Source of the DNA: Cystobacter fuscus
GTDB lineage: Bacteria > Myxococcota > Myxococcia > Myxococcales > Myxococcaceae
Length of the DNA: 64,000 bases
Direction: 5' to 3'
Assembly: GCF_002305875.1 (NCBI RefSeq)
Contig: NZ_CP022098.1
Location: forward strand, 5,952,001 to 6,016,000
Numbering within the stretch: the stretch's first letter is position 1; each line of letters begins with the position of its first letter. The notes under the pieces are model-generated. The model was not told where the DNA came from. It searched no databases and saw only the letters and a program-made list of their open reading frames with translations. The translations under genes and the position numbers were made by a program. Below, piece by piece: positions 51,721 to 60,758 of the stretch.

Positions 51721-52687
51721 CGAGGGCCCCGGGGACGCCGGGGGCAAGCCAGCACGTGGCTCGGGAGGGCCGAGCCCCTTCACCGAGGAGGAGATCGCCG
51801 CCGTCACCGGCCCCGGCGACGTGGACGACCTGGAGGACGCCGACGTCGCCACCATCGAGGCCGACGAGGCGCCCGACCTCCAGTCCTCCTTCGAGAAGCT
51901 GCTGGTCAAGAGCCGCGGCCTGTCCTCCGAGCGCATCCGCACCGTGGTGGAGAGCGTGCTCTTCGTGGCGGACAAGCCCCTGGATCTCAACCAGCTCTAC
52001 GAGGCCACGGGCATCGACCGGGAGAAGATCCAGGAGGCGCTCAACCAGCTCTCCGGCATCCACCGCGACGGCATCAGCGGCATCGTGCTCTACGAGGTGG
52101 CCGGCGGCTGGCAGTTCCGCACGGATCCCCACTCGGCCGAGTACGTGCGGCGCTACCTGCGCGTCAAACCCCAGCGCCTCACGCGCGCCGCCGTGGAGAC
52201 GCTCGCCATCATCGCCTACCGCCAGCCCGTCACCCGCCCGGAGGTGGAGGACATCCGCGGCGTGGACTGCGGCGCGGTCATCAAGGCCCTGCTCGATCGC
52301 AAGCTGATCAAGATCCTCGGCAAGAAGGAGGAGGTGGGCCGGCCCATGCTCTATGGGACGACGCGCGAGTTCCTCGAATTCTTCGCCCTCAAGGACCTGT
52401 CCGCCCTGCCCACGCTGCGTGAATTCCACGAGCTGACGCAGGAGCACCAGGAGATTGTGGAAAAGGAGCGCCCGGCGGCCCCCCCGGCCAGTGGTACGGT
52501 GGAGGCGCTGGCGGATCCAGAGTTCCAGAAACGGATGGAGAAGAGCGTGGCGGCTTCCGAGGCCGCGCTCGAGGAGTTGGAGGAGGCCATGAATGCCGCG
52601 GACAAGACGCAGCAGGCCGCCACCAGCCTCTTGAACCCGACCCCACCGCCGCCCACCGAGGGCGGCTCGGGGTCCGAGCCCGGTTGA
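51707..52687 (+). CDS. scpB: segregation and condensation protein B
   Basis: A 326-residue ScpB. GTG start inside the end of scpA. Tandem winged-helix domains: RIRTVVESVLFVADKPLDLN and, second, RLTRAAVETLAIIAYRQPVT with EDIRGVDCGAVIKALLDR and MLYGTTREFLEFFALKDL. An extended acidic N-terminus (about 60 residues) and a disordered C-terminal tail are added to the usual 190-residue core. Works with ScpA and SMC in chromosome condensation. Confidence 0.95.
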   Translation: MTTGNEGPGDAGGKPARGSGGPSPFTEEEIAAVTGPGDVDDLEDADVATIEADEAPDLQSSFEKLLVKSRGLSSERIRTVVESVLFVADKPLDLNQLYEATGIDREKIQEALNQLSGIHRDGISGIVLYEVAGGWQFRTDPHSAEYVRRYLRVKPQRLTRAAVETLAIIAYRQPVTRPEVEDIRGVDCGAVIKALLDRKLIKILGKKEEVGRPMLYGTTREFLEFFALKDLSALPTLREFHELTQEHQEIVEKERPAAPPASGTVEALADPEFQKRMEKSVAASEAALEELEEAMNAADKTQQAATSLLNPTPPPPTEGGSGSEPG

Positions 52688-52708
52688 CGGGCGGAAGGTG
52701 TAGGACAA

Positions 52709-54748
52709 ATGGCGGCAGAACGTTTGCAGAAGTACCTCGCGCGCGCGGGAGTGGCCTCGCGTCGGCACGCCGAGGAGCTCATCACCAGCGGGCGCGTGAC
52801 GGTGAACAACGAGAAGGTCACCGAGCTGGGCTCCAAGGTGTCCCCGGGAGACCTGGTGATGGTGGACGGCTCGCTCGTCACGCCGCCCGAGGAGAGCTCG
52901 TACTTCCTGCTCTACAAGCCGGTGGGCGTCGTGACGACGCTGTCGGATCCCCAGGGCCGCCCCACGGTGGCCAGCTATATCGAGCAGACGGGCAAGCGGC
53001 TCTTCCCCGTGGGCCGGTTGGACTACGACGCGGAAGGGGCGCTGCTCGTCACGGACGATGGGGCGCTCGCGCACAAGCTCACGCACCCGAGCTTCCAGGT
53101 GCCGCGCACCTACCTGGCCAAGGTGAAGGGCTCGCCGGACGCGGCCACGCTGGACAAGCTGCGCGGTGGCGTGCGGCTGGAGGACGGCATGGCCACGCCG
53201 CTGTCCGTGGACGTGTTCGAGCGGGCCGAGCGCAACACGTGGCTCAAGCTCGTGGTGGCCGAGGGCCGCCCGCACCTCATCAAGCGCCTGTGCGCCGCGG
53301 TGGGCTGTCCGGTGGTGCGCCTGTACCGCCCCTCCTATGCGGGTGTCTCCGTCGACACGCTGCGCCCCGGCGAACTGCGGCCACTCTCCGAGGCGCAGGT
53401 GCGCCAGCTCCAGGAGGTGGCGGATGGCAAGGCCACGCCCGCGGACAAGGAGCCGAAGCTGCCTCCCCGGCGGCACGGGCGCTCGGCGCCGGGCTTCGAG
53501 GGGGACGTGGACGATGACGACGAGGTGAGCGAGGAGGCGGCGCCGCCGCGGCGCGAGGAGCGCAAGCCGGCGCGGGCCCCCGCGGGTCGTCCCGAGCGCC
53601 GGGAGGCCGGTCCTCGTGGGGGAGGGGGCTCCCGGCCGGCGTTCCGGAGCGCGGCGGGTGGCCGTGCCGAGCGCAACACGTGGACGCCTCGGGAGGATGA
53701 GCAGGAAGAGAGGGGCGAGGAGCGGAGCGAGCGTCCCGCGCGCAAGTCCTTCGGGGCGGGAGCCGGTCGGGGTGAGCGGCCCGAGCGCAGGTCCTTCGGC
53801 GCCGATGCCGAGCGCGGGGAGCGGCCGGCCCGCAAGCCTTTCGGGGCGGGAGCCGGTCGGGGCGAGCGTCCCGAGCGCAGGTCCTTTGGCGCCGATGCCG
53901 AGCGGGGTGAGCGTCCTGCCCGCAAGCCTTTCGGGGCGGGAGCCGGTCGGGGCGAGCGGCCCGAGCGCAGGTCCTTCGGCGCCGATGCCGAGCGGGGTGA
54001 GCGTCCCGCGCGCAAGCCTTTCGGGGCGGGCGCTGGTCGGGGTGAGCGGCCCGAGCGCAGGTCCTTTGGCGCCGATGCCGAGCGCGGCGAGCGTCCGGCC
54101 CGTAAGCCTTTTGGCGCGGGAGCCGGGCGGGGCGAGCGGCCCGAGCGCAGGTCCTTTGGTGCCGATGCCGAGCGCGGCGAGCGTCCGGCCCGTAAGCCTT
54201 TTGGCGCGGGAGCCGGGCGGGGTGAGCGGCCCGAGCGCAGGTCCTTTGGTGCCGATGCCGAGCGCGGGGAGCGTCCTGCCCGTAAGCCCTTTGGGGCGGG
54301 TGCCGGCCGGGGCGAGCGGCCCGAGCGCAGATCCTTCGGGGCGGATGCCGAGCGTGGCGAGCGGCCGGCCCGCAAGCCCTTCGGGGCGGGTGCCGGGCGC
54401 GGTGAGCGGCCGGCCCGCAAGCCCTTCGGGGCGGGTGCCGGGCGCGGTGAGCGACCCGAGCGCAGGTCCTTCGGAGCCGATGCCGAGCGGGGTGAACGTC
54501 CTGCCCGCAAGCCTTTCGGCGCGGGCGCCGGGCGCGGCGAGCGGCCCGAGCGTAGCTCCTTCAGTGCGGATCCGAGCGCCGAGCGCCGGGTTCCCGCCCG
54601 GGCTCCGCGGTCCGGACCGCGCGGCGATATCGGAGAGAGGCCCGCTCGGAAGACCTTCGGAGGAGCGGGCGGCTCGTTCGGCAAGGCTCGCCCGCCGCGC
54701 GAGGGTGCTGGGGCGCCCAGGGGGCGAGGGCCCCGTAAGGGTCGCTGA
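52709..54748 (+). CDS. rluB: 23S rRNA pseudouridine synthase (RluB-like) with long repetitive tail
   Basis: A 679-residue protein. S4 RNA-binding domain (RLQKYLARAGVASRRHAEEL) at the N-terminus, then the RsuA/RluB/RluE/RluF catalytic domain with LLYKPVGVVTT and the catalytic Asp in GRLDYDAEGALLVT. The enzyme core ends near residue 245, the normal family size. The remaining 430 residues are basic and low-complexity, mostly tandem 30-residue repeats of ERPARKPFGAGAGRG + ERPERRSFGADAERG. The Arg/Gly-rich tail could bind RNA or drive condensation. It overlaps nothing; scpB ends 21 bp upstream. Confidence 0.92.
   Translation: MAAERLQKYLARAGVASRRHAEELITSGRVTVNNEKVTELGSKVSPGDLVMVDGSLVTPPEESSYFLLYKPVGVVTTLSDPQGRPTVASYIEQTGKRLFPVGRLDYDAEGALLVTDDGALAHKLTHPSFQVPRTYLAKVKGSPDAATLDKLRGGVRLEDGMATPLSVDVFERAERNTWLKLVVAEGRPHLIKRLCAAVGCPVVRLYRPSYAGVSVDTLRPGELRPLSEAQVRQLQEVADGKATPADKEPKLPPRRHGRSAPGFEGDVDDDDEVSEEAAPPRREERKPARAPAGRPERREAGPRGGGGSRPAFRSAAGGRAERNTWTPREDEQEERGEERSERPARKSFGAGAGRGERPERRSFGADAERGERPARKPFGAGAGRGERPERRSFGADAERGERPARKPFGAGAGRGERPERRSFGADAERGERPARKPFGAGAGRGERPERRSFGADAERGERPARKPFGAGAGRGERPERRSFGADAERGERPARKPFGAGAGRGERPERRSFGADAERGERPARKPFGAGAGRGERPERRSFGADAERGERPARKPFGAGAGRGERPARKPFGAGAGRGERPERRSFGADAERGERPARKPFGAGAGRGERPERSSFSADPSAERRVPARAPRSGPRGDIGERPARKTFGGAGGSFGKARPPREGAGAPRGRGPRKGR
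53730..54566 (+). repeat. 90-bp minisatellite inside rluB
   Basis: Nine to ten units with exact 90-bp spacing (for example GGTCCTT(C/T)GG at 53799, 53879-53888 and every 90 bp after), interrupted once by a 45-bp half-unit at about 54406-54450. Units differ mainly at third codon positions, so the protein repeat is kept under selection while the DNA has diverged slightly. Confidence 0.9.
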
Positions 54749-54789
54749 GTTGGGCGCTCGCGCGCGCCGCTGATATAACCCGCCGCACG

Positions 54790-56907
54790 ATGCGAACCGG
54801 CGCGCGCCCCCTCCTCGTCGTCCTGGCCCTCCTCGTGTCCTCCGGATGCAGTGGCAACAGGGATCAACTCCTGGCGGACCTTCAGAGCCCTCGTCCCGAG
54901 GTGCGAGCGCTCGCCGTGAAGAAGCTGGCCGAGGAGTCGCGCTCCGAGGACCTGGCCCTCTTCACGCGCGCCGCCAAGGACATGGCCGCCATCGTCCGGG
55001 GCGAGGCCGCCGCCGCGCTCGGCAAGAGCCAGGATCCCCGCGTGGTGGATCTGCTCGGCGAGCTGCTCGAGGACTCCGACGTGGATGTCCAGGGCAAGGC
55101 GGCCATGGCGCTCGCGCAGGTGAAGAACGACAAGGCCAAGGCCTACCTCACCCTGCAGTACGGCCGCCGCGGCCGGCAGACCCGGCAGGTCATCGTCCAG
55201 GCGCTTATGCAGGCGAACGTGCCGGGCCCCATGGCCGAGGTCGTCGCCGCCGAATCCAAGGGCATCTGGGAGCGCAACCTGCTCACCCTCTCCGAGGGCT
55301 CGCTGCCCGAGCGCGTGGGGGCCGCCGAGGAGCTGGGCAAGAGTGGTCGCCCCGAGGCCTTCAACCGACTCCTGCCGCTGGTGCGCGACAGCCAGGTCGT
55401 CCTCGCCGCCGCGGCGGTGCGGGGCCTGGGGGACCTGGGCGACAAGCGCGCCGCGCCCGCCATCCTCCCCCTGTTGGACGAGAGCTTCCCCGAGCTGCGC
55501 GAGTCCGCCATCACCGCGCTCGTGCGGCTCCAGGAGCCCCAGGCCATCGTGCGGTTGCAGGCCGTGGCCGGGGAGAAGAGCGCGGTGAGTCCCCTGGCCA
55601 TCGACGGCCTGCTCGAGCTGCCCCGCCAGCCCGAAACGGATGCCGCGCTGTGCGCCGTCGCGCTGGACGCCGTCACCGCCGACGCCATCCGCGTCGCCCG
55701 CGCCATGCGCGATCGCGGAGGCTGTCCGCTCGAGCCCATCGCCGAGCGGCTGTCCCGTCTCCCCACCGCCGCCAGTGGACTCCAGGCGGTGGTGGGCCTT
55801 GGCCCCTCCGCCAAGGAGCTCCTCCCCAAGGTGCTGCCCTTCGTCTCCCAGGCGGATGCCTCGCTGCGCGCGCTCGCCGTGGACGCGGTCGCGGCCATCG
55901 CGGACCCCTCCTCCTCCTCCGTGCTGCAGAAGGCCTTCGAGCAGGAACTCGCCGCCGTCCAGGCCGCGCGTCAGGATTGGATCTCCCAGCCCCTGCCCGA
56001 GAAGTATGGCCAGGGCTTCGACCCCAGCCTGCCGGCCGCCACCGAGGCGGATCGCGACGCGCTGACGAAGGAGAAGCAGTCCGGCCTCATGTCGCGCGTG
56101 AAGGCGCTCAACGCCGCCAAGGCGCGCGAGCTGGGCCGGCCGCTGGTGCAGCCGCGTCCGCCCTCGGAGCTCTTCGACGACGTGGATGCCTCGCGCCTGC
56201 AGCCCCTGGCCGGACTGCTGCGCGCGCTCGGCGCCGTGCGTGCTCCCGGGGCGATGGAGTTGCTCAAGGGCTTCACCCAGGACTCCAGCGTGACGCTGCG
56301 CACCGCCGCCCTGGTGGGCCTCACGCGCCTGGGGCCCGAGGGCGTGGCCGCCGCCCGGGACGGCATGTTCGATCCCGATCGGGAACTCATCAAGGAACTG
56401 GCCCGAGCGCTCGCCGAGCAGGGCGAGGCCGGTCAGGCCGCCCTGGTGGAGTTGCTGCCCAAGATCAGCAACGAGAAGCTGGTGTTGCTCGACGCGCTCA
56501 CCCACACCGGGGCGCCGCCCTCCGCGGTGGAGGCGTTGAACACCGTGGTGTCCGAGGGCGGTCCCGAGTCGGTGCTGGCCGCCACGATCCTCGGCCGGCT
56601 CAAGGCGAAGCAGTCCGTGCCCGTGCTGGTCAAGGCGCTGGAGGATCCCACGAGCGTCGGCCGCCGGGAGCTGCTCACCACGCTCGGAGAAGTGGGCGAT
56701 GGCTCGGTGGCCGAGGTGGTGGCGCGCGACCTGTACCATGATCTGCCGGAGATCCGCGCCGCGGCCGCCGCCGCGCTGGCGCGCACGGGCACGGGGGAGC
56801 AGGCGGGCGCCCTGGACGCGCTCAAGGGCGACTACTACCGCCGGGTCCGCGAGGCCGCCACGTTCGCCCTGTCGAAGACGGCGACCGCCGCCGAGGGATC
56901 CCGCTGA
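54790..56907 (+). CDS. HEAT-repeat lipoprotein
   Basis: A 705-residue exported protein. Signal peptide with lipobox LLVSSGCSG. The rest consists of HEAT/PBS-lyase-like helical repeats: VRALAVKKLAEES, VRGEAAAALGKSQDPRVVDL, VLAAAAVRGLGDLGDKRAAP, LRESAITALVRLQEP, and similar to the C-terminus. An alpha-solenoid scaffold at the envelope; no enzymatic motif. The TPR/CNB gene begins 1 bp after its stop. Confidence 0.88.
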   Translation: MRTGARPLLVVLALLVSSGCSGNRDQLLADLQSPRPEVRALAVKKLAEESRSEDLALFTRAAKDMAAIVRGEAAAALGKSQDPRVVDLLGELLEDSDVDVQGKAAMALAQVKNDKAKAYLTLQYGRRGRQTRQVIVQALMQANVPGPMAEVVAAESKGIWERNLLTLSEGSLPERVGAAEELGKSGRPEAFNRLLPLVRDSQVVLAAAAVRGLGDLGDKRAAPAILPLLDESFPELRESAITALVRLQEPQAIVRLQAVAGEKSAVSPLAIDGLLELPRQPETDAALCAVALDAVTADAIRVARAMRDRGGCPLEPIAERLSRLPTAASGLQAVVGLGPSAKELLPKVLPFVSQADASLRALAVDAVAAIADPSSSSVLQKAFEQELAAVQAARQDWISQPLPEKYGQGFDPSLPAATEADRDALTKEKQSGLMSRVKALNAAKARELGRPLVQPRPPSELFDDVDASRLQPLAGLLRALGAVRAPGAMELLKGFTQDSSVTLRTAALVGLTRLGPEGVAAARDGMFDPDRELIKELARALAEQGEAGQAALVELLPKISNEKLVLLDALTHTGAPPSAVEALNTVVSEGGPESVLAATILGRLKAKQSVPVLVKALEDPTSVGRRELLTTLGEVGDGSVAEVVARDLYHDLPEIRAAAAAALARTGTGEQAGALDALKGDYYRRVREAATFALSKTATAAEGSR

Positions 56908-56908
56908 T

Positions 56909-58494
56909 ATGGAGGCCCGGCAGCTCAGGGAACAGGCCAACGAGGCGATCGCCAGGGGCCGCTTCGGCAAGGCCGCCGAGCTGCTCGAGGCGTACTGCGC
57001 GCTGGAGCCGCAGGACCACCAGTCACGGTTGCGCCTGGGCGACACCTGGGTGAAGGGCGGAGATTCGCGCCGAGCCATCCTCGCCTACCAGGCCGCCGCC
57101 GAGGGGTTCGCCCGCGAGGGCTTCCTGCCGCGCGCCATCGCCACCAGCAAGCGCATCCTGGAGCTGGATCCCTCCCATCAGAGCGTCCAGCACACGCTCG
57201 CGAGCCTCTACGCGCGCCGGGGCGGGACGGGCCAGCCCCCGCGCGGACACCCGCGCCCGTTCCCCCAGCGCCGCCCGAGCCCCCGCCCCGGACCGCGCTG
57301 TTCATCGAGCTGCCTCCCGAGATCGACGAGGCCTTGGAGGCCTCCCTCCCCGAGCGGCCCCCCCCACCGCCCGCTCAGCCGCCCCCGCCTCCCTCTCCGT
57401 CTCCGCCGGGTTTGCGCCGGCGCACGATGGAAGTGCCGGCGATCCGCATACCCTCCGAAGCGCCGGTCCCTCCCGAGGCACCTGTGCCCCCCGAGGCACC
57501 CGTTCCTCCCGCGTCGCCCCCGAGTGCGTCCTTTCCGGAGCTCGTCATCGAGGCGGACTCGCTGCTGCACGCCGTGGAGCTGGCGGCGGCGCACGCGCCC
57601 GGGCGCGGGGGAGGCGAGGAGCCCGTGTCGGCGCCCCCCGCGGGCGAGCGGGCACTGCCGGAGATCCCCCTGTTCTCGGACCTGCCGCGCGAGGCCTTCA
57701 TCGCGCTCTTCGAGCGCTGCCCGCTGCGCCGCTTCCCCGAGGGCGCGCGCATCATCGAGCAGGGCAGCCGGGGCAATGCCTTCTATGTCATCTGCGCGGG
57801 CCGCGTGCGCATCGTGCGCGAATCCGACGGGACGACCCGCGAGCTGGCCGTGCTGGGCGAGGGGGCCTTCTTCGGCGAGATGGCGCTCCTGTCCGGGGCG
57901 CCGCGCTCGGCGTCGGTGGTGGGCGCCGCCGAGGAGACGCAGGTGTTGGAGATCTCCGCCCCGGTGCTCGGGGAACTCGCGCGCCTCAATCCCCAGGTGG
58001 CGCGGGCGCTGCGGCGCTTCTGCCGGCAGCGGCTCCTGTCGCAGGTGGTGAACACCTCGGCGCTCTTCCAGCCCTTCGGGCGCAAGGACCGGCGCGAGCT
58101 GGTGGAGCGCTTCCGGGCCCGGGAGGTGCGCCGCGGCGAGGTGCTCATCCACGAGGGCCAGATGGTGGATGGCCTCTATGTGGTGCTCTCCGGCGAGGTG
58201 GCCGTGAGCAAGGGGGGCCAGCCCCTGGCCCACCTGCGCGAGGGCGAGCTGTTCGGCGAGATGTCCCTGCTGAACAAGACGCCCGCCACCGCCACGGTGA
58301 CGGCGGTGCGCAACGCCTCGCTGTTGCGGCTGCCCCGCGAGGACTTCGACACCCTCATCCTCACCCACCCGCAGGTGCTCGTCCTGGTGTCCGAGCTGAC
58401 GGAAGCCCGTCAGCGCAGCAACGAGGTCCGCCTCGGCGGCAGCGCCACGGACGCCCGGCACACCCAGTCCTTCGAGGATCTCGTCCTCGTCTGA
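56909..58494 (+). CDS. TPR and double cyclic-nucleotide-binding domain protein, frameshifted near 57220
   Basis: About 528 residues if one missing base between 57210 and 57240 is restored (GCCGGGGCGGGACGGG region). The upstream frame encodes TPR-like repeats (ANEAIARGRFGKAAELLEAY; SRRAILAYQAAAEGFAREGF). The downstream frame continues through a Pro-rich linker (ALFIELPPEIDEALE) into two cyclic-nucleotide-binding domains with the phosphate-binding pattern FFGEMALLSGAPRSASVV and LFGEMSLLNKTPATATV. A sensor or adaptor of cyclic nucleotides without HTH. Coupled to the HEAT gene. Confidence 0.8.
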
Positions 58495-58569
58495 GCGGCT
58501 TCGTCGGGTGCTCGCCACCCGTCGCGCCCACCACTGGGTAGGCGCGGGGATCCAGTGTATGTGTGATGC

Positions 58570-59385
58570 ATGACGCGATGCGCATTCCTCGGACTCCTGG
58601 CATTTCTCCTCGTGGGCTGTTCAGCGCGGAGGCTGTCGGGCTCCGCGCTGGATGAGGTACGGCGGCCCGCGTTCATCTCACGCATCGAGCTGCGCGCGGG
58701 TCCGCACAGCCACGTGTTCCAGGACGACGGCTCCTACCGGGACAAGTTGAAGAAGCTGTCGCCCCAGGACGCGGATCGCCGGCTCGAGGCGAAGCTCGCC
58801 TCGTCGATGACGCGCTTCGAGCTGTCCGAGCGCCTGCGGGTGATGACCTTCCGGCAACTGCCGCGGGAGGCGCCGTGGCTGAACACGGTGGATCCGGCGC
58901 ACGTGGCCACGGTGCTGGAGAGCTTCCTGGTGGAGGAGGTGCCCGCGCTGTCGCCGGACTACGATCTGCTCAAGACGCTGCGCGCGGACACGGTGGTGGA
59001 GTTCGTCATCCAGGACTACGGCATGCGCAGCAAGCGGGGCAAGGCGGGCGCGTACCTGCGGGGCTACGCGCGGATGTTCTGGCTCGAGGGGCGCTCGGAG
59101 CTGTGGCGGCACCCGTTCGATCTGGACGAGGTGGACGGGGGCCTGGAGCACCTGGATCCCTTCAAGGTGGGCAAGACGCCCGCGCTGTTCCGCGAGCGGA
59201 TGACGGACCTGGTGGACGTGCTGTCCTCGCGCTTCGCCGAGGATCTGACGCCGAAGGAGCGCAAGAGCGGGGTGCCGCTGCCGGACGCGGGACCGGAGAC
59301 GGAGGCGCCGAGCCGGGAGCGGCCGGTGCAGGTGAAGCCCCGTCCCCCCGAGCTGCCACCCGGAGAGCTGCCGGATCCGGATTGA
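58570..59385 (+). CDS. hypothetical lipoprotein
   Basis: A 271-residue exported protein: signal MTRCAFLGLLAFLLVGCSA with a good lipobox. The mature part is mixed alpha/beta (LRADTVVEFVIQDYGMRSKR; GYARMFWLEGRSELWRHPFD) and ends in a Pro-rich tail (PPELPPGELPDPD). The family was not recognised. It ends 4 bp from the convergent permease gene. Confidence 0.8.
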   Translation: MTRCAFLGLLAFLLVGCSARRLSGSALDEVRRPAFISRIELRAGPHSHVFQDDGSYRDKLKKLSPQDADRRLEAKLASSMTRFELSERLRVMTFRQLPREAPWLNTVDPAHVATVLESFLVEEVPALSPDYDLLKTLRADTVVEFVIQDYGMRSKRGKAGAYLRGYARMFWLEGRSELWRHPFDLDEVDGGLEHLDPFKVGKTPALFRERMTDLVDVLSSRFAEDLTPKERKSGVPLPDAGPETEAPSRERPVQVKPRPPELPPGELPDPD

Positions 59386-59389
59386 GGCC

Positions 59390-60727
59390 TCAGAACAGCG
59401 CGTGCTCGGCGAGCAGCACCGCGAGCGCGAGCACGAAGCTGACGAGGGTGATGGGCAGGCCCACGCGCAGGTAGCCGAGGAAGCTCAGGGAGACCTTGTC
59501 CCGGGCGGCCTCGAAGACGATGAGGTTGGCGACGCTGCCCACGAGGGTGAGGTTGCCGGCCAGCGTGGAGCCGAGCGCGAGCACGTGCCAGCCGAGCACC
59601 GGCTCCTGGAGGGAGGGAATCCAGGGGCGCGCGAGCATGACGAAGGGCACGTTGCTGAAGAGGTTGCTGGCCACGAGGGTGAGCCCCGCGAAGCCGAGCG
59701 TCTCGCGCAAGGGAGGGCCGGACATGAAGGGGGAGAAGAGGCGGTGGATGTCCTCGGCCCAGCCGGCCTGGTTCACGCCGAAGACGACGACGAAGAGGCT
59801 GGCGAAGAAGAGCAGCAGCACGTAGTCCACGCGCTCGAGCGCCTCGCGGGGGGAGACGCGCCGGGCGAGCGTCATCACCACGGCGGCGCCGGCGAGGGCG
59901 CTCCAGCTCATGGGCAGGCCGGCGAAGAAGGCGGCGACCACGCCGAGCAACGTGACGAGCGTGAGCCCGAGGAGGGGCCGATCCACGGGGACGGGAGGGG
60001 GATGGGTGGAGAAGCGCTCGTGGGAGAGATCGTGGCGGAAGATGTAGAGGAGCCCGGCGATGACGACGGCGGTGGAGACGATGGCGGGCAGGGCCATGTA
60101 GGCGGCGAACTGGGCGTAGGGCAGCTTCGAGGCGCCCTGGATGAGCATGTTCTGGGGGTTGCCGGTGAAGGTGGCGACCGAGCCCGAGTTGGAGGCCATG
60201 CACACGGCGAGCAAGTAGGGGATGGGGGGCAGGCGCGCGTCCTCGACGACGACGAGGACGAGCGGGGTGAGCATGAGACAGACGGTGTCGTTGACGAGGA
60301 AGGCGGAGAGGAAGGCGCTGGTGGCGGCGACGGCCACGAGCAGGAGCCGGGGGGTATGGGCCTTCTGGAGCGCCCAGGCGCCGGCGGCGCGGAAGAAGGA
60401 AGCGCGTGAGAGGTAGTCGGCGAGCAGCATCATCCCGAGCAGGAGGATGAGCGTGTCCATGTCGACGGCGTGAGGGGAGCCCTCGTTGGAGCCGAAGAGC
60501 TGGGAGGGAGCGACGACGCCCGCCACCACCATGAGGACGGCGCCCACGAGGGCGCCGCCAGGGCGGTCCAACCGGGGGAAGGGGAGGCGGACGCCGGCGA
60601 TGAAGACGTAGGTGAACAGGAAGATCGCGAGGGCCAAGGCGCGCGGGACAGTAGCCGACGCTGGACTGGCGAGAAACCTACTTCCAGCCACCCGGGTGTG
60701 GACGAATCGCACCGAGTAGGTTCTCAT
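59390..60727 (-). CDS. SLC13/ArsB-type anion permease
   Basis: A 445-residue inner-membrane transporter of the ion-transporter (ArsB/NhaD/CitT/SLC13) superfamily with 11-12 hydrophobic segments. Two inverted-repeat signatures: FLVNDTVCLMLTPLVL with SVATFTGNPQNMLI, and NLFSNVPFVMLARPW with GSTLAGNLTLVGSVANLIV. The first 25-30 residues are polar, so translation may begin at the downstream GTG before PRALALAIFLF. The substrate is unresolved. Confidence 0.88.
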   Translation of the reverse strand: MRTYSVRFVHTRVAGSRFLASPASATVPRALALAIFLFTYVFIAGVRLPFPRLDRPGGALVGAVLMVVAGVVAPSQLFGSNEGSPHAVDMDTLILLLGMMLLADYLSRASFFRAAGAWALQKAHTPRLLLVAVAATSAFLSAFLVNDTVCLMLTPLVLVVVEDARLPPIPYLLAVCMASNSGSVATFTGNPQNMLIQGASKLPYAQFAAYMALPAIVSTAVVIAGLLYIFRHDLSHERFSTHPPPVPVDRPLLGLTLVTLLGVVAAFFAGLPMSWSALAGAAVVMTLARRVSPREALERVDYVLLLFFASLFVVVFGVNQAGWAEDIHRLFSPFMSGPPLRETLGFAGLTLVASNLFSNVPFVMLARPWIPSLQEPVLGWHVLALGSTLAGNLTLVGSVANLIVFEAARDKVSLSFLGYLRVGLPITLVSFVLALAVLLAEHALF

Positions 60728-60758
60728 CTCGACGAGAGCGCCTCACGCGAGAAGACCC

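Noticed and set aside
53730-54566. Regular 90-bp repeats as a CRISPR array
   Set aside because: Units are fully coding in frame, have no unique spacers and vary at third codon positions.
53335-57078. A 1247-codon minus-strand frame across rluB and the HEAT gene
   Set aside because: Antisense to two well-supported genes; its repeats mirror the rluB minisatellite.
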